Positions 46,855 to 56,962 of a DNA stretch of 64,000 bases are shown here, one piece after another (position 1 is the stretch's first letter; the number at the start of each line of letters is the position of its first letter). This DNA is from Thermomonas haemolytica (GTDB taxonomy: Bacteria; Pseudomonadota; Gammaproteobacteria; Xanthomonadales; Xanthomonadaceae). The DNA lies in contig NZ_SMAP01000003.1 of assembly GCF_004346265.1 (NCBI RefSeq), positions 1 to 64,000 of the forward strand, read 5' to 3'. Position numbers and translations under genes: made by a program. The notes below the pieces were generated by a model, which ran no database searches, was not told the origin of the DNA, and saw only the letters and a program-made list of their open reading frames with translations.

Positions 46855-48711
46855 TTAGCGGGAGTGTGTGTCGGCTGCGACCCGGATGCGCAGTTCCTGG
46901 GAGAGCTTATCCGCCCATCCCGGATGGCCTTCTTTGCGGAGATCGTCGATCAGGCTGGCGGCGAATGCGGGGTCCCGGGTTTCCAGCACGGCTTGTGCGA
47001 AGTAAGGATAGGCCTGGTCGGGGGCCTGGGTGTGGCCGAGGATGAAATAGCCCATCGCAGCGGCTTCGATGGGCTTGAAGCGGGCGCGTTGGTTGATGAT
47101 GCCGATGGCCTCCAGCATCTTGTCCCCGTTGACCGGCATCCCGTCACGCGCCCTATTCAGGATGACCCAGACCGAGGAAGCGTTGTCCGGCGTCATCGTC
47201 ACGTGGCGCAGCCGGGCCAGGTAGCGGTCCCAGTCCGCGTCCGGCACCGGCCCGCGCAGGGCCTTGAAGGCGATGATATTGGTGAGGCTCTTGATCGAAT
47301 CCTGTCCGGCCTCCGCGGCCTTGTCGCAGGCGGCGATGGCCTTGTCCAGGTTCGGGTTGTCAGCCTTCGCGCCTCCGCCGAGTTCGAAGTAGCTCACGCA
47401 GAGCGAGTTCCATGCCCGGGCGGAGCCGGGGGCGAGCGCCGTGCTGGTCATGGCCAGCGCCAGTTCGCTGTCCCAGGAGCGCGCACGTACGATGGTCGTG
47501 GCCATCAGTGCCGCCAGTCCCAGCGAACAGACGGCGATGGCGGGGGCTTTCCCGAGCTTCACCCGGCTGGCGGCCAGCGACAGGAGGTCCGCTGCGGCCA
47601 GCAGGATGCCGATCATCGGGAAATGGTTCCGATGCTCGAACGCCAGCTCCAGGCCAATCACGTTGCTGGTGACGAAGTGTCCGGCGAAGAACAGGAAGAT
47701 GCCGAGGGAAAAGACCGGGCGGCGCCGGCGAAGCTTCCATGCCGTCGCCAGCAGGATGCCGAGCAAGGCAAGTGCGGGAAGGGTGGTCCATGGCGAGAGC
47801 AATCCGCGCGATGGCTGCAGCCAGTCGTAGTAGAACGGCATGTGCGCAGGCAGGGGAATCAGGATCTCCCCGAGGTACATGCACAGCACGCGGCCTTGCG
47901 AGAGCAGGCGCTCGATGCTGGAAAAATCACGGACCGGATAATTGCCCCAGGACCAGAAATAGGGGACGACCAACAGCAGGTAGAGCGCGGCCCCGAGGAG
48001 GATGGCCACCAGATACCCCTTGCGCAGCGCGGCCGCCAATGCGGGGTCACGCGCGCCGAAGCGCAGTACGGTCAGTTCCAGTGCCAGCGTGTAGGCGGGC
48101 AATGCGATCGCATCCTCCTTGCAGCTGAACGCGGCTGCCCAGAGCAGGCCTGCCAGCAGCCAGCCGAAGCGTCCCGGGCGCCCCTGCATCTGGGCCTGGC
48201 GGGCGTGCAGGTAGCTCCACAGCGCGAGGAGCAGGAACAGCGTGGACAGCGTTTGCATTCGCTGGACCACGTACAGCACCGCCGACACTTGCAGCGGGTG
48301 CACCGCCCAGGCCAATGCCACGGCGAGCGCCATCCAGTGCGCGCGCGTGCGGGAAGCGCCGGCCGCAATGAGCAGGGCGCGCAGGAAAAAGGCCAGCACG
48401 ATCGCCGTGAGGGCATGGATGGCGATATTGGTGGCCTTGAAGGTGCCGGGGTCCATGCCTCCCGCCCGGTAGTAATCCAGGGCGAAAGTCAGCATCGGGA
48501 GGACGCGCGTCGCGCTGCCCGGTTGCGAGCTGAACGCGGCGTCCATCACCGCGGAGGGCTGCAGCGACTGCAGCTGGATCCCGGGGTTCTGCACGATGTT
48601 GTAGGCATCGTCGAACACGAAGCCGCCAGGAAGGCCCGGCAGGAAAGTGGCGGCCGCCAGTGCGGCAAGCAGCAGGCTAAGAAGAAGGAAGCCGCGCGGG
48701 GACTGCGTCAT
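46855..48711 (-). CDS. TMTC-like GT-C membrane glycosyltransferase with TPR-like tail
   Basis: This 618-residue protein has a GT-C architecture. The first helix is followed by a periplasmic loop with the diagnostic FVFDDAYNIVQNPGIQ motif, then RVLPMLTFALDYYRAGG, HPLQVSAVLYVVQRMQTLST, FSCKEDAIALPAYTL and about eleven helices. From about residue 395 a soluble helical domain resembles TPRs (ALAPGSARAWNSLCVSYFEL). Eukaryotic TMTC proteins with this layout are O-mannosyltransferases; bacterial relatives are often found near pilin genes. It lies 110 bases downstream of pilA2 on the same strand, so transfer of a lipid-linked sugar to pilin is a reasonable inference, not shown by sequence. Confidence 0.72.
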   Translation of the reverse strand: MTQSPRGFLLLSLLLAALAAATFLPGLPGGFVFDDAYNIVQNPGIQLQSLQPSAVMDAAFSSQPGSATRVLPMLTFALDYYRAGGMDPGTFKATNIAIHALTAIVLAFFLRALLIAAGASRTRAHWMALAVALAWAVHPLQVSAVLYVVQRMQTLSTLFLLLALWSYLHARQAQMQGRPGRFGWLLAGLLWAAAFSCKEDAIALPAYTLALELTVLRFGARDPALAAALRKGYLVAILLGAALYLLLVVPYFWSWGNYPVRDFSSIERLLSQGRVLCMYLGEILIPLPAHMPFYYDWLQPSRGLLSPWTTLPALALLGILLATAWKLRRRRPVFSLGIFLFFAGHFVTSNVIGLELAFEHRNHFPMIGILLAAADLLSLAASRVKLGKAPAIAVCSLGLAALMATTIVRARSWDSELALAMTSTALAPGSARAWNSLCVSYFELGGGAKADNPNLDKAIAACDKAAEAGQDSIKSLTNIIAFKALRGPVPDADWDRYLARLRHVTMTPDNASSVWVILNRARDGMPVNGDKMLEAIGIINQRARFKPIEAAAMGYFILGHTQAPDQAYPYFAQAVLETRDPAFAASLIDDLRKEGHPGWADKLSQELRIRVAADTHSR

Positions 48712-48821
48712 GTGCGAACCGATGGCGATGCCGGCGGGAATCGCGAGTATGGTCGATCCGATGCGCTTCTGCAGGGGTTGCGATGGGCGCGGGCGTGCCC
48801 GGCCCGTGCCTCATGGCATGC

Positions 48822-49148
48822 TCAGAGCGAGCAGTTGGCCGTGTGCATGTCGCACGTCGTCACGGCGATGCCGGGGGGCTTGGGCGTGCCGGTGATCGGC
48901 GTGGCCATGCCGGTGGCCGTGTCTGCAATTCGGCACGCTTGACGCGGTGGTGCAGGAATTGGGGAGCTGGTGTAAATGGCGGCCAGTGCGAATTGCGCAT
49001 AGTTTTTCATTTCTGCCAGGCAGGCACTCTCGGCGGACTTGATGCGATACCGGTTGTAGGCTGGTAGCGCGATGGCGGCGAGGATCGCGATGATCGCGAC
49101 CACGATCATCAGTTCGATCAGGGTAAAGCCGCGGGCAAGGTGGCGCAT
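48822..49148 (-). CDS. pilA2: Type IV major pilin-like protein, copy 2
   Basis: This 108-residue prepilin has a short leader (MRHLARG) cut before Phe, giving [20 protein letters not shown] with the essential Glu5. The helix is followed by [20 protein letters not shown] and a short globular part with four cysteines that can form two disulfides. It is similar to pilA1 across the first 60 residues but diverges after that and ends NCSL. Both are short for type IVa pilins (about 145 usual). It has its own possible sigma-54 promoter and follows the pilA1 terminator. Confidence 0.9.
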   Translation of the reverse strand: MRHLARGFTLIELMIVVAIIAILAAIALPAYNRYRIKSAESACLAEMKNYAQFALAAIYTSSPIPAPPRQACRIADTATGMATPITGTPKPPGIAVTTCDMHTANCSL

Positions 49149-49185
49149 GGCAGGTAACCCCCTGGGGTGTCTTCAGTCCGGCTGA

Positions 49186-49201
49186 AGCAAGAAGCGAACC
49201 T
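49186..49201 (-). promoter_or_regulatory. Possible sigma-54 promoter of pilA2
   Basis: On the minus strand AGGTTCGCTTCTTGCTT has GG and GC separated by ten bases, with a good TTGC -12 element and a poor -24 element. It lies 40-50 bases before the pilA2 start and downstream of the pilA1 terminator. Confidence 0.4.
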
Positions 49202-49257
49202 ATTCCGGGGTTTCGGATGGTTCCGCGGTTTGAAATGTGGCGTTCGTCGCAAAAAAA

Positions 49258-49278
49258 GAGGCCCCGTTGCGGGGCCTC
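49258..49278 (-). terminator. Terminator of pilA1
   Basis: A perfect 9-bp stem (GAGGCCCCG with CGGGGCCTC) and 3-base loop is followed on the minus strand by seven U. It ends pilA1 transcription before pilA2. The other side has four T, so it could work in both directions. Confidence 0.9.
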
Positions 49279-49312
49279 TTTTAGAACAGCCTGATGCGAT
49301 GTGCCGGTCGGA

Positions 49313-49651
49313 TTAGACCGACGGGGTCATCGTGCAGGTGGCGGTCGAGTTGCTGCACACAGTATTGGCAGTGCCCGGGCTCTTTGGGACGAAGTTGGTG
49401 GTACCGGTGATGGAGCTGATGGCGGTGGTCGGAGAGGTGCAGGCCTTATGCTCCGGGGCGGCAACGGTCATGCTGGACATCAGGGCCGACACCGCCGAGT
49501 TCATATAGGCCTTGGCCTCGGCCTGGCAGGCGCCTTCGGCCGAACGGATGCGGTAGTTGTTGTAGGCCGGCAGCGCGATGGCGGCCAGGATGGCGATGAT
49601 CGCGACCACGATCATCAGTTCGATCAGGGTGAAGCCTTGCTGCTTGTTCAT
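49313..49651 (-). CDS. pilA: Type IV major pilin
   Basis: This 112-residue prepilin has leader MNKQQG, cleavage before Phe7 and the N-methylated helix [20 protein letters not shown]. It then has [20 protein letters not shown] and a small C-terminal domain with four cysteines (ACQA, ACTS, VCSN, TCTM), rich in Ser and Thr (possible O-glycosylation sites). It ends TPSV. A good Shine-Dalgarno (AGGGGA) precedes the ATG. It is transcribed from a sigma-54 promoter at 49749-49763 under the adjacent PilS-PilR pair and closed by a strong terminator, as expected of the main structural subunit. Confidence 0.94.
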   Translation of the reverse strand: MNKQQGFTLIELMIVVAIIAILAAIALPAYNNYRIRSAEGACQAEAKAYMNSAVSALMSSMTVAAPEHKACTSPTTAISSITGTTNFVPKSPGTANTVCSNSTATCTMTPSV

Positions 49652-49748
49652 GGTGTATCCCCTAGGGTGTGGTTGGGTGGTTCACGTGCTGCGTTGCCCG
49701 CCGGTACCGGTCCCGACACGGGGCGGCCTCACGTGCGGGAGTTATAAC

Positions 49749-49763
49749 GCATGAACCGTGCCA
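49749..49763 (-). promoter_or_regulatory. Sigma-54 promoter of pilA
   Basis: The minus strand reads TGGCACGGTTCATGC: a perfect -24 TGGCAC and GC at -12 with the required ten-base spacing from GG. The expected start is about 85 bases before the pilA ATG. PilR upstream is the matching activator. Confidence 0.8.
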
Positions 49764-49840
49764 AAAGCGGCCAATCCCGCGCCGCGCTTGCATTTGCGAC
49801 ATCCGTCACGCAGTGGCGGGGGTGACGCCACCGAAGTTTA

Positions 49841-49880
49841 CGACACTCTGCGTCAGTTGTTGACGCTTTGCGTCAGCTGT
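49841..49880. promoter_or_regulatory. Candidate PilR binding repeats upstream of pilA
   Basis: TGCGTCAGTTGTTG and TGCGTCAGCTGTTG repeat with a 20-base period (CGTCAG at 49851 and 49871), next to GTGTCG on the minus strand (49841-49846). They are about 80-115 bases upstream of the -24 element, the usual distance for an enhancer-binding activator. The rest of the 400-base pilA-pilR gap shows no gene. Confidence 0.45.
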
Positions 49881-50051
49881 TGCCGATATGGCCGGAACTG
49901 TCACGAAGCGCCCGGTGGCGGGTGCGGGTTGCGGCGTGGCGCGCGCCGTGCCGGAGGGGTTCCACGTGGCCGCGACGTGATGCCCGATGATCGCGCCGGG
50001 TTCCCGGGGGCTGCCTGCAGGGGTGGGTGGCGCCGGCGGCGAAGCCGCGGC

Positions 50052-51470
<1,419 letters not shown>

Positions 51471-51546
51471 GGCGGAATCACGATACCCGCTTGCCGCGCT
51501 GCGTCCAAGTGCGACGCGCAGCGGCAGGCGGGTGCCGGGAGGGGCG

Positions 51547-53151
51547 TCAGGCGGTGGCGATCGCGCGCGCGCCGGCCAGGCGGATGCGGAAGCAGGCGCC
51601 GCCGGCCGGCAGCGGGACGTGGCGCAGGTCGGCCTGGTTGGTGGTGCAGATCTCGCGGGCGATGTACAGGCCCAGCCCGGTGCCGTGGCCGGAGGTGGTG
51701 AAAAATGGCCGGAACAGCTGGCTGGCGACGCCTTCCGGGATGCCGGGGCCGTGGTCCACCACGTCCAGCAGCGGCACCCCGCGCTCGTCGCGATGGACGT
51801 GCAGGGCCACCCGCGCCGGCTCGTTCGGCATCCGCCCGTAGATCAGTGCGTTGTGCACCAGCACCGTCACCACCTGCTGCAGCTGGCGGCGGTCCACCAG
51901 GCAGTGCACCGGCTGCGCCGGGGTGCGCGCGTCCAGCTGGTCGTCTTCCAGCGGATGGCTCTGGCGGTAGTCGGCCACGAACTGGCGGGCGAACTCGCCC
52001 AGCTCCACCGGCTCGGGCTGGGCGCGCTCGCGCCGGGCCAGCCCGAGCACGTTCTCGATGATCCCGTTCATGCGCCGGGTCTGCTGGTAGATGATCTCCA
52101 GCAGGCGGCGGTCGGACTCGGGGATCTCGCGCGATTCCTCCAGCAGCTGGGTGGCGTAGCTGATCGCCGCCAGCGGGTTGCGGATCTCGTGGGCCAGGCT
52201 GGCCGAGAACCGGCCGAGGGTGGCCAGGGTCAGGGTCTCGGCGCGGCGCGAGGCGAGCTCGGCGTCGTCCAGGAACACCAGCACCTGCTCCCCTCCGGCC
52301 AGCAGGCGGGCAAAACGGGGCAGTACCTCCGGCAGATCCGGGGAGAGTTGCAGTGGGGTCGGGTCGTGCTGGCCGTCGCGCAACCAGCGGCGCAGGCGGG
52401 CCTCCAGCGCGGGCGCGGCGGTGGCCAGCAGGCGCCGACCTTCGCCGGCCTCGCCCAGTTGCAGCATGGCCGCCTCATTGGCCAGGCGGATCTCGTCGTC
52501 GCCATCCACCAGCAGCACGCCGGTGCGCATGCGGCGGATGATGAGTTCGTTGATCTCGGCCAGGTTCGCGGCCTGGCTGCCGCGCTGCTCGGCCAGTGCC
52601 TCGCTGGCGCGCAGCTGGCGGCCGAGCAGGCTGGTCAGGGTGGCGATCGCCAGGTAGCTGACCACGAACATCGGTACTTCCGCGGCCGGCCGCTGCGGGA
52701 CGTCGGCCAGCGCGCTCCAGGCGTATTCCAGCGCCAGCGCCAGCCCGGCCAGCCCGGCTGCCGCCAGCCCGCCGCGCAGCGGCAGCAGCAGCGCCGCGGC
52801 GCCGACGTTGAACAGCAGCATCATCGCGATGCCGGAGGCGAGGTCGGGCAGGGCGTGCATCGCCAGCGCGGTCACCACGATGTCGATCGCCACCCCCACC
52901 GCCACCTGGGCGGCGATCGCGCCGCGCCGGCGCAGCACGAACAGCCCGCAGGCCAGCAGCAGGTAGCCCACCGCCACCGCCATCGCCAGCCGCGGGTGGC
53001 GGGGCTCGGCGAACAGCCCGGCCACCGGGCTGAACACGGTCAGGCACAGCAGGGCCGCCTCGAACACCCGGTACAGGGCGAAGAAGTGCAGTTCGCGGCG
53101 CATGGCCGCTTGCAGGGCGGGCGGGTCGTCCGGGGTGTGATCGGGGGCCAT
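51547..53151 (-). CDS. pilS: Sensor histidine kinase PilS
   Basis: PilS controls PilR phosphorylation and is known to sense pilin in the membrane. The 534-residue protein has six N-terminal membrane helices (about residues 25-190), a PAS-like region (RRMRTGVLLVDGDDEIRLAN), the dimerisation/phosphoacceptor helix FSASLAHEIRNPLAAISYA and an ATPase domain with VLVHNALIYGR (N box), DHGPGIPEGV (G1) and GHGTGLGLYIAREI (G2). ATG 53151 is used because longer frames would run into the divergent sucC start region. Confidence 0.93.
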   Translation of the reverse strand: MAPDHTPDDPPALQAAMRRELHFFALYRVFEAALLCLTVFSPVAGLFAEPRHPRLAMAVAVGYLLLACGLFVLRRRGAIAAQVAVGVAIDIVVTALAMHALPDLASGIAMMLLFNVGAAALLLPLRGGLAAAGLAGLALALEYAWSALADVPQRPAAEVPMFVVSYLAIATLTSLLGRQLRASEALAEQRGSQAANLAEINELIIRRMRTGVLLVDGDDEIRLANEAAMLQLGEAGEGRRLLATAAPALEARLRRWLRDGQHDPTPLQLSPDLPEVLPRFARLLAGGEQVLVFLDDAELASRRAETLTLATLGRFSASLAHEIRNPLAAISYATQLLEESREIPESDRRLLEIIYQQTRRMNGIIENVLGLARRERAQPEPVELGEFARQFVADYRQSHPLEDDQLDARTPAQPVHCLVDRRQLQQVVTVLVHNALIYGRMPNEPARVALHVHRDERGVPLLDVVDHGPGIPEGVASQLFRPFFTTSGHGTGLGLYIAREICTTNQADLRHVPLPAGGACFRIRLAGARAIATA

Positions 53152-53210
53152 CGTGGGCCGAGTATGCGGCAAGCGCTCCCGGGGGCGAGGCATGATGCGG
53201 CGCAACACGC

Positions 53211-53258
53211 TAAAATGGGCGTCTGCCCGGGCCGGGCCGGTAGTGCCGGCGGCCCGGC
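53211..53258 (+). promoter_or_regulatory. Possible sucC -10 box and leader hairpin
   Basis: TAAAAT (53211-53216) lies about 70 bases before sucC without a clear -35. Just downstream GCCGGGCC (53231-53238) and GGCCCGGC (53251-53258) form a perfect 8-bp stem in the leader. Confidence 0.35.
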
Positions 53259-53284
53259 GTCCCCATCCTCTCCCCGGGTGATCC

Positions 53285-54454
53285 ATGAACTTCCACGAGT
53301 ACCAGGCGAAACAGTTGTTTGCCGATTACGGCATTGCAGTGCCGGCCGGGCGCGTCGCGCGCACGCCGGAGGAGGCCGTCGATGCGGCCAAGGCGATCGG
53401 CGGCGACTTCTGGGTGGTCAAGGCCCAGATCCATGCCGGCGGCCGCGGCAAGGCCGGCGGCGTGAAGCTGGCCAAGACCTTCGACGAGGTGCGCGAGTAC
53501 GCCAAGGCGATGCTGGGCACCCGCATGGCCACCTACCAGACCGCGGGCGTCGCACTGCCGGTGGATGCGGTGCTGGTGACCCAGGCCACCGACATCGCCA
53601 AGGAGCTGTACCTGTCGGTGCTGGTGGACCGTGCCAGCAAGTCGATCACCTTCATCGCCTCGGCCGAAGGCGGCATGGACATCGAGCAGGTCGCGCACGA
53701 GAAGCCCGAGGCGATCAAGACCCTGCACGTCAACTACGTCCAGGGCCTGCAGCCGTACGAGTGCCGCAACCTCGGCTTCGCGCTCGGCCTGAACGCCAAG
53801 CAGGTCGGCCAGCTGACCAAGATCATGCTGGGCCTGTTCAAGCTGTTCAACGACAAGGACCTGGCGCTGGTCGAGCTGAACCCGCTGGCGATCCTCACCG
53901 ACGGCAGCCTGGCGGTGCTCGACGGCAAGATCAATTCCGACGACAACGCCGGCTTCCGCCATCCGGAACTGGCCGCGATGCGCGACATCCGCCAGGAGGA
54001 CGAAACCGAGGTCAAGGCCAGCCAGCACGACCTCAACTACGTCACCATGGACGGCAATATCGGCTGCATGGTCAACGGCGCGGGCCTGGCGATGGCGACC
54101 ATGGACGTGATCAAGCTGGAAGGCGGCGAGCCGGCCAACTTCCTCGACGTCGGCGGCGGCGCCAACAAGGAGCGTGTCACCGAGGCGTTCAAGCTGATCC
54201 TGTCCAGCGACAAGGTGAAGGCGATCTTCGTCAACATCTTCGGCGGCATCGTCCGCTGCGACATGATCGCCGAGGGCATCATCGCCGCGGTCAAGGAAGT
54301 GGACGTGAAGGTGCCGGTGATCGTGCGCCTGGAGGGCACCAACGTGGAGGCCGGCAAGGCCCTGCTGGCGAACTCCGGCCTGGCCATCATCCCGGCCGAC
54401 GACATCAACGATGGCGCGAAGAAGGCGGTTGCCGCCGTCAAGTCCGCCGCCTGA
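53285..54454 (+). CDS. sucC: Succinyl-CoA synthetase beta subunit
   Basis: This subunit carries the ATP-grasp nucleotide site and contacts succinate in the TCA-cycle enzyme that makes ATP or GTP from succinyl-CoA. The 389-residue protein has [71 protein letters not shown] and [17 protein letters not shown], then [15 protein letters not shown]. It forms an operon with sucD, 22 bases downstream. Confidence 0.97.
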   Translation: MNFHEYQAKQLFADYGIAVPAGRVARTPEEAVDAAKAIGGDFWVVKAQIHAGGRGKAGGVKLAKTFDEVREYAKAMLGTRMATYQTAGVALPVDAVLVTQATDIAKELYLSVLVDRASKSITFIASAEGGMDIEQVAHEKPEAIKTLHVNYVQGLQPYECRNLGFALGLNAKQVGQLTKIMLGLFKLFNDKDLALVELNPLAILTDGSLAVLDGKINSDDNAGFRHPELAAMRDIRQEDETEVKASQHDLNYVTMDGNIGCMVNGAGLAMATMDVIKLEGGEPANFLDVGGGANKERVTEAFKLILSSDKVKAIFVNIFGGIVRCDMIAEGIIAAVKEVDVKVPVIVRLEGTNVEAGKALLANSGLAIIPADDINDGAKKAVAAVKSAA

Positions 54455-54476
54455 CCACGCACGAAGGAAGCATTCC

Positions 54477-55352
54477 ATGTCCGTCCTCATCAACAAGAAC
54501 ACGAAGGTGATCGTGCAGGGCTTCACCGGCTCGCAGGGCACCTTCCACGCCCAGCAGATGCTGGATTACGGCACCCAGGTCGTGGGTGGCGTCACCCCCG
54601 GCAAGGGCGGTACCCAGCACCTCGGCCTGCCGGTGTTCGACACCGTGCAGCAGGCGGTGGACGCCACCGGCGCCGATGCCTCGGTGATCTACGTGCCGCC
54701 GCCGTTCGCGGGCGACGCCATCCTGGAAGCGGCGGCCGCCGGCATCCGCGTGATCGTGGCCATCACCGAGGGCATCCCGGTGCTGGACATGCTGCGCGTG
54801 AAGAACGTGCTCAAGGGCCACCCGCACACCGTGCTGATCGGCCCCAACTGCCCCGGCGTGATCACCCCGGGCGAATGCAAGATCGGCATCATGCCGGGCC
54901 ACATCCACATGCCGGGCAAGGTGGGCATCGTGTCGCGCTCGGGCACCCTGACCTATGAAGCGGTCAAGCAGACCACCGATGTCGGCCTCGGCCAGAGCAC
55001 CTGCATCGGCATCGGCGGCGACCCGATCAACGGCACCAGCTTCATCGACGCCCTGCGCTGGTTCCAGGACGATCCGCAGACCGAAGGCATCATCATGGTC
55101 GGCGAGATCGGCGGCAGCGCCGAGGAAGAGGCGGCCGAGTTCATCGCCAAGTACGTCACCAAGCCGGTGGTCGGCTTCATCGCCGGTGCGTCCGCGCCCA
55201 AGGGCAAGCGCATGGGCCATGCCGGCGCGATCGCCTCGGGCGGCTCCGGCACCGCCGAGGGCAAGTTCGCGGCGATGGAGAAGGCCGGCGTCACCACCGT
55301 GCGTTCGCCGGGCGACCTCGGCGCGGCGATCGCCAAGCGCCTGGCCGGCTGA
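54477..55352 (+). CDS. sucD: Succinyl-CoA synthetase alpha subunit
   Basis: This subunit binds CoA and carries the phosphohistidine. The 291-residue protein has [79 protein letters not shown] and the active His in [18 protein letters not shown] near residue 246. ATG 54477 follows GAAGGAAG. Confidence 0.97.
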   Translation: MSVLINKNTKVIVQGFTGSQGTFHAQQMLDYGTQVVGGVTPGKGGTQHLGLPVFDTVQQAVDATGADASVIYVPPPFAGDAILEAAAAGIRVIVAITEGIPVLDMLRVKNVLKGHPHTVLIGPNCPGVITPGECKIGIMPGHIHMPGKVGIVSRSGTLTYEAVKQTTDVGLGQSTCIGIGGDPINGTSFIDALRWFQDDPQTEGIIMVGEIGGSAEEEAAEFIAKYVTKPVVGFIAGASAPKGKRMGHAGAIASGGSGTAEGKFAAMEKAGVTTVRSPGDLGAAIAKRLAG

Positions 55353-55372
55353 GCCACCGCGGCGCGTGCCTG

Positions 55373-55403
55373 CGACGCCCTTCCCGTGCGCGGGGAGGGC
55401 GTC
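55373..55403 (+). terminator. Hairpin after sucCD
   Basis: GACGCCCT and AGGGCGTC pair, with additional inner C/G pairing, 20 bases after the sucD stop. There is no U tract, so it may end the transcript only partly or act as a 3' stabiliser. Confidence 0.45.
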
Positions 55404-55440
55404 GTCGCATCCGGGGTATGCGTCTGCTGCGTCGGCGCCG

Positions 55441-55446
55441 CATAAT
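55441..55446 (+). promoter_or_regulatory. Possible leaderless -10 box for the nucleoside hydrolase
   Basis: CATAAT ends six bases before the ATG at 55453, so the start of transcription would coincide with the start codon. No good -35 is visible 17 bases upstream. Confidence 0.3.
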
Positions 55447-55452
55447 CCGGCG

Positions 55453-56388
55453 ATGAACGACACCCGCATCCCGCTGCTCATCGATACCGACCCCGGCGTG
55501 GACGACGCGCTGGCCCTGCTGATGGCCTTCGCCGATCCGCGCCACCGGCTGGTCGGCCTGACCATCGCCGCCGGCAACGTCGGCCTGCGCCATACCGTGG
55601 CCAACGCGCTCAAGCTGTGCGAGGTGGCGGGTGTCGAGGTGCCCGTGTTCCCCGGTGCCGACGCGCCGCTGGTGCACCCGGCGCGCGACGCCGCCTATGT
55701 CCACGGCCGCGACGGCTTCGGCGATACCGGCTATGCGCCGGCCGCGCGCAGCGCCGAGGCCGAGCACGCGGCGCTGGCGATCCTGCGCCTGTCGCACGCG
55801 CATGCCGGGCGCCTGGTGCTGGTGGCGCTGGGGCCGCTGACCAACCTGGCGCTGGCGCTCAAGCTCGACCCCAGCCTGCCGCAGCGGATCGCGCGTTGCG
55901 TGGTGATGGGCGCGGCGGTCACCGCGCACGGCAACATCACCCCGGCCGCCGAGTTCAACATCGCGTTCGACCCCGAGGCGGCGCACGTGGTGTTCAGCCA
56001 GTTCCCGAAGATCGAGCTGGCCGACTGGGAGGCGGTTCTGGCGCACGGCTTCCTGCATGCCGACGTGGAGCGCTGGCTGGCGGCCGATTCCCCGCGCGCG
56101 CGCTTTTACGCCGGCATCTCCGCGCATACCCGGCAGTGGTCGCGCGCCGGCCGCGGCGAGCGCTGGCATGCCGCCGATGCGCTGGCGATGGCGCTGGCGC
56201 TGCAGCCGGAGGGCGTGCTGGAGTCGGTTCCGCGCCCGCTGGCGGTGGAGGTGGCGGGCATCCACACCCGCGGCGCCACCGTGGTGGACTGGAATCGCCA
56301 GACCGGCCGGGCCGACAACGTGGACATCCTGCTGCGCTACGACCAGGCCCGGTTCGAGGCCATGATCGCCGCAGCGCTGGCGGCCTGA
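55453..56388 (+). CDS. Inosine-uridine preferring nucleoside hydrolase
   Basis: This 311-residue enzyme hydrolyses the N-glycosidic bond of nucleosides for salvage. It has the calcium-binding signature LLIDTDPGVDDALALLMAF at residues 8-26, TIAAGNVGLRHTVANALKL, LVLVALGPLTNLALALKLDP, MGAAVTAHGNITPAAEFNI and a C-terminal catalytic His in WHAADALAMALAL. Which nucleosides it prefers cannot be decided. It is a single gene between sucD and rpmE2. Confidence 0.93.
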   Translation: MNDTRIPLLIDTDPGVDDALALLMAFADPRHRLVGLTIAAGNVGLRHTVANALKLCEVAGVEVPVFPGADAPLVHPARDAAYVHGRDGFGDTGYAPAARSAEAEHAALAILRLSHAHAGRLVLVALGPLTNLALALKLDPSLPQRIARCVVMGAAVTAHGNITPAAEFNIAFDPEAAHVVFSQFPKIELADWEAVLAHGFLHADVERWLAADSPRARFYAGISAHTRQWSRAGRGERWHAADALAMALALQPEGVLESVPRPLAVEVAGIHTRGATVVDWNRQTGRADNVDILLRYDQARFEAMIAAALAA

Positions 56389-56409
56389 GCCGCATCGCCG
56401 GGCCATGGC

Positions 56410-56439
56410 TTGCAACGCAAGCCGGCGCGCAGCTATAAT
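56410..56439 (+). promoter_or_regulatory. Sigma-70 promoter of rpmE2
   Basis: TTGCAA (56410-56415) and a consensus TATAAT (56434-56439) are 18 bases apart, giving a leader of about 32 bases before the rpmE2 ATG. Confidence 0.8.
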
Positions 56440-56477
56440 GCGCGGCTCTTTCCCGCGCCATTTCCCAGAGTCTGCCC

Positions 56478-56720
56478 ATGAAAGCCGGCATCCATCCCGA
56501 ATACCGCGAAGTCGTCTTCCAGGACGTGACCTCGGATTTCAAGATCCTGACCCGCTCGACCCTCTCCAGCAAGGAGACCATCAAGTGGGAAGACGGCAAC
56601 GAGTATCCGCTGGTCAAGGTGGAAGTCTCGTCGTCCTCGCACCCCTTCTATACCGGTCAGAACAAGATCGTGGATACCAGCGGTCGCGTGGACAAGTTCC
56701 GTAAGCGTTACCAGAAGTAA
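56478..56720 (+). CDS. rpmE2: 50S ribosomal protein L31 type B
   Basis: This 80-residue ribosomal protein starts [20 protein letters not shown] and ends [20 protein letters not shown] followed by RKRYQK. It lacks the zinc-binding cysteines of classical L31, so it is the C-minus type B form, with the longer middle region of that type. It has its own promoter and a terminator 52 bases downstream. Organisms with both forms usually express this one under zinc limitation; whether a second L31 exists here is not known. No Zur box is recognisable. Confidence 0.95.
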   Translation: MKAGIHPEYREVVFQDVTSDFKILTRSTLSSKETIKWEDGNEYPLVKVEVSSSSHPFYTGQNKIVDTSGRVDKFRKRYQK

Positions 56721-56772
56721 GCCGTCGCAGGCTTGCTGCCCGCCCCGGCAGCGCGCCGGGACGACTCCGAAG

Positions 56773-56800
56773 GCCACCCTCGCGGGTGGCTTTCGCGTTT
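56773..56800 (+). terminator. Terminator of rpmE2
   Basis: GCCACCC (56773-56779) and GGGTGGC (56784-56790) form a perfect stem around a 4-base loop, followed by TTTCGCGTTTT. Confidence 0.75.
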
Positions 56801-56883
56801 TCCGGGCCGGATGACGCGGCGGCGGGGCCCCCGCTCCGTCCCGGGGTCTGGACCATGGTCGGGGTTCGCCGCCGGGTGGCCTG

Positions 56884-56892
56884 TGCGATAAT
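56884..56892 (+). promoter_or_regulatory. Extended -10 promoter of gltA
   Basis: TGC-GATAAT (TG at 56884-56885, GATAAT at 56887-56892) is an extended -10 element about 70 bases before the gltA ATG. The -35 region has no good match. Confidence 0.5.
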
Positions 56893-56962
56893 TCGCGCTT
56901 CCCATGCGCAGGCGCATGGCGCGCTCGCGCCGGCGCCCCGCACCCCCACAAGGAGTTGCGCC

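Noticed and set aside
49801-49900. Repeats upstream of pilA considered as a CRISPR array
   Set aside because: Only two imperfect 14-base units with a 20-base period, no spacers of uniform length and no cas genes; a regulator site fits better.
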